Source of the DNA: Natrialbaceae archaeon
Lineage (GTDB): Archaea > Halobacteriota > Halobacteria > Halobacteriales > Natrialbaceae
Reading direction: 5' to 3'
Assembly (NCBI GenBank): GCA_003552885.1
Contig: PUPA01000011.1
Span: forward strand, 1 to 7,295
DNA: 7,295 nucleotides
Under the pieces are notes generated by a model. The model ran no database searches. It saw nothing but the letters and a program-made list of their open reading frames with translations, and had not been told where the DNA came from. Positions 6,128 to 7,295 of this stretch are shown here, in pieces. How positions within the stretch are numbered: position 1 is the stretch's first letter; every line of letters begins with the position of its first letter. A program made the translations under genes and the position numbers.

Positions 6128-7000
6128 TCACGTCCTCAGTGAGAGAGCCGAGAGCGTCGCGAACATCGCCTCCTCCGTCCGGACGGTCTCGCTCCCCTGA
6201 TTCGGAACCGTATTCAACCAGAGGTCGAACCCCGGATCCGCCGTGGGTTCGACGTCGTCGCGGCCGGCCCAGTCGTCTACCGACGACGACGGGACGGCCG
6301 ATTCCTCGATGCCGAGGATGGCCGGCAGCCCTCTCCCGGGCGCCCCGAACGCGACGGTATAACCGTCGCGTTCGACGTGCCCGACCAGCGTCTCGAGGCC
6401 TCCGACGGTGAGCGGTTCACCGTGTCTGGAGGCCGCGATCCGAACGCCGGCGTCCTCACGGCCGAGTGCTGCCGAGAGGTCCGTCCACTCGACGGCGAGC
6501 CCCGGGAGGGGGTCGTCGACGAGCTTCGCCCGGACCGGTCGTCGCGAAGAGATCCTGATTGTCACGCGCTCTCCCTCGCTGACCTCCCTGTCGGGAGGGA
6601 CGGCGAGGGAGATCGGGTGTTGCAGTCCGCAATTGACCCGGACGCGCCGATCAGGTCCGACCTCGGTCACGATCCCTTGTCTTCTCGACCCCGGACCGTT
6701 CGATCCGGAGCCGGTCTGTGACGTGGCACGGAGCGGCGGCAGGACGCCGACGTACTCCAGTTCGTCCCGCCGGCCCCAGACCTCCTTTCGGAGGTATGGG
6801 GGCGTCGCGGCGTACCGCAACACGGTGTGGACGAACCCGCCGTCGAACCGGCGTTCGCCGTCCCGGTCGGGGAAGACGATCAGCCGGTCGGCCCGGTAGA
6901 TCGTCGCCGCCCGGGCGACGTAGCCGAGTTTGCGAGTCGCCTCGCGTTTGTCCTCGGCCTCGCGAGCGATCGACGACGGCACGAGCACGCTGACGGTCAT
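6128..7000 (-). CDS. SPOUT-class RNA methyltransferase (putative RNA uridine-N3 methyltransferase family)
   Basis: 290 residues. It resembles the archaeal/eukaryotic SPOUT family that includes human SPOUT1 (C9orf114), named in databases as putative RNA uridine-N3 methyltransferase; the substrate here is unproven. Residues 1-90 and 165-290 form the trefoil-knot methyltransferase. The N-terminal strand and helix are VSVLVPSSI and KLGYVARAATIYRADRLIVF; the S-adenosylmethionine-binding knot is LWLNTVPNQGSETVRTEEA (260-278). Residues about 91-165 are an OB-fold insertion (RQGIVTEVGPDRRVRVNCGL, residues 107-126). The frame is open to 7099, but I start at the ATG at 7000: family similarity begins there, and a TATA box at 7054-7063 would lie inside the longer reading. 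It is the first gene of the operon, 4 nt before L3, a position known in haloarchaea. Confidence 0.88.
   Translation of the reverse strand: MTVSVLVPSSIAREAEDKREATRKLGYVARAATIYRADRLIVFPDRDGERRFDGGFVHTVLRYAATPPYLRKEVWGRRDELEYVGVLPPLRATSQTGSGSNGPGSRRQGIVTEVGPDRRVRVNCGLQHPISLAVPPDREVSEGERVTIRISSRRPVRAKLVDDPLPGLAVEWTDLSAALGREDAGVRIAASRHGEPLTVGGLETLVGHVERDGYTVAFGAPGRGLPAILGIEESAVPSSSVDDWAGRDDVEPTADPGFDLWLNTVPNQGSETVRTEEAMFATLSALSLRT
6570..6612. repeat. Nested inverted repeat inside the methyltransferase gene
   Basis: The outer arms TCTCCCTCGC (6570-6579) and GCGAGGGAGA (6603-6612) are perfectly complementary. Between them a second hairpin, CCTCCC/GGGAGG (6583-6588 and 6593-6598, 4-nt loop), is also perfect. 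It falls in codons 130-144, in the OB-fold insertion. The whole could fold as one 43-nt stem-loop in the mRNA. It may be a chance result of the codons for a Ser/Pro/Glu-rich turn; no function is shown. Confidence 0.5.
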
Positions 7001-7053
7001 GCCGTGGCGCTTCGGTGCCCCGTCACTAGACTGTGCCGGTCTTTGCGTATCGG

Positions 7054-7063
7054 CTCTTAAAAG
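7054..7063 (-). promoter_or_regulatory. Archaeal TATA box of the ribosomal-protein operon
   Basis: The minus strand reads CTTTTAAGAG, a good match to the haloarchaeal TTTWWA-type TATA element. Its centre lies about 58 nt before the ATG at 7000. Initiation some 25-30 nt downstream would start the transcript near 7030 and give a leader of about 30 nt. No clear Shine-Dalgarno sequence is visible in that leader. No comparable element was looked for exhaustively inside the operon, so internal promoters are not excluded. Confidence 0.7.
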
Positions 7064-7077
7064 GGTAGCGAATCGTC

Positions 7078-7108
7078 TTCGGGGCTGTGACGGGTTCACA
7101 GCCCCGAA
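7078..7108. repeat. Perfect 13-bp inverted repeat in the divergent intergenic region
   Basis: The arms TTCGGGGCTGTGA (7078-7090) and TCACAGCCCCGAA (7096-7108) match perfectly around a 5-nt spacer (CGGGT). The element ends 14 bp upstream of the operon TATA box and lies about 80 bp upstream of the tRNA TATA-like element. No T-run follows on either strand, so it does not look like a terminator, and no gene ends here. Its placement fits an operator or activator site for a dimeric regulator; that role is inferred. Confidence 0.65.
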
Positions 7109-7184
7109 TTCGTTGGGTTCGTCGACACGAATCGGTCGACGGTCGGGACGGTTCCGTCGGCGATACCCCGACCGATCCGCAACC

Positions 7185-7192
7185 CTTATACA
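7185..7192 (+). promoter_or_regulatory. TATA-like box of tRNA-Gly
   Basis: CTTATACA, centred about 35 nt upstream of the mature tRNA 5' end. Initiation about 25 nt downstream would give a leader of roughly 10 nt to be removed by RNase P. The match to the consensus is moderate. Confidence 0.5.
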
Positions 7193-7223
7193 TCCCTCGC
7201 GGAGTAGTTGATGATGGAGACGG

Positions 7224-7294
7224 GCGCTGGTAGTGTAGTGGTATCACGTGACCTTGCCATGGTCACAACCTGGGTTCAAATCCCAGCCAGCGCA
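7224..7294 (+). tRNA. tRNA-Gly, anticodon GCC
   Basis: A complete 71-nt cloverleaf can be folded by hand. The acceptor stem is GCGCTGG (7224-7230) with CCAGCGC (7287-7293) and discriminator A7294. The D arm is GTG/CAC (7233-7235, 7245-7247). The anticodon stem TGACC/GGTCA encloses loop TTGCCAT with anticodon GCC at 7256-7258. The variable loop is 4 nt, and the T arm is CTGGG/CCCAG around TTCAAAT. All stems are fully paired. It decodes GGC and GGU glycine codons. There is no intron, and CCA is not encoded (the next base is T). It is transcribed away from the ribosomal operon. Confidence 0.97.
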
Positions 7295-7295
7295 T

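Larger units (their letters stand above)
7001..7223. other. Divergent intergenic region between operon and tRNA-Gly
   Basis: 223 bp without a supported protein gene. It holds, from left to right, the short leader and TATA box of the leftward operon, the 13-bp inverted repeat, a stretch with scattered GTCGAC/TCGGTC motifs, and the TATA-like box and short leader of the tRNA. Two frames that cross it lack support from family similarity. Confidence 0.7.

Noticed and set aside
7001..7099. Upstream 33-codon extension of the methyltransferase
   Set aside because: It contains the TATA box and half of the inverted repeat, and family similarity begins only at the ATG at 7000.
7131..7176. Weak inverted repeat ATCGGTCG/CGACCGAT
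   Set aside because: The arms are only 8 bp and separated by 30 nt in a region rich in TCGG/CCGA words; chance is likely.
7026..7247. 73-codon minus-strand frame across the intergenic region and into the tRNA
   Set aside because: It begins inside the tRNA-Gly gene and crosses the inverted repeat and both promoters. No family similarity.

Overview
This window is a segment of a haloarchaeal chromosome (class Halobacteria, genus not identifiable from this stretch). It carries the head of the large ribosomal-protein operon (S10-spc type) and, divergent from it, one tRNA gene. Four things support this. The gene order is the archaeal one (L3-L4-L23-L2-S19-L22-S3-L29-Rnp1-S17-L14-L24). The proteins are strongly acidic, which suits a salt-in cytoplasm. 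The DNA is GC-rich, with third positions mostly G or C. The promoter elements are archaeal TATA boxes.

Layout, reading leftward on the minus strand from about 7063 to 1: a TATA box (7054-7063); a SPOUT-class RNA methyltransferase homologous to the putative RNA uridine-N3 methyltransferase family (6128-7000); L3 (5104-6123); L4 (4348-5100); L23 (4097-4351); L2 (3376-4095); S19 (2957-3379); L22 (2488-2949); S3 (1568-2488); L29 (1359-1568); RNase P protein Rnp1/Rpp29 (909-1358); S17 (490-918); L14 (92-490); and the first 31 codons of L24 (1-95), cut by the window edge. Spacers are at most 7 nt and many stops and starts overlap (ATGA or TGATG), so this is a translationally coupled transcription unit. 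On the plus strand, tRNA-Gly(GCC) occupies 7224-7294 with its own TATA-like box.

The genes act together in translation. Eleven encode ribosomal proteins of both subunits. Rnp1 is part of the enzyme that matures tRNA 5' ends. The first gene encodes a likely RNA modification enzyme.

I found no undescribed system here: no mobile element, CRISPR array or defence locus. The points worth a second look are small. They are a perfect 13-bp inverted repeat in the divergent intergenic region, a cluster of mutually exclusive hairpins inside the variable insert of the Rnp1 gene, a nested inverted repeat in the methyltransferase gene, and a tail of more than 100 residues without Lys or Arg on S3. Essentially all plus-strand open frames are shadows produced by GC-rich codon use.
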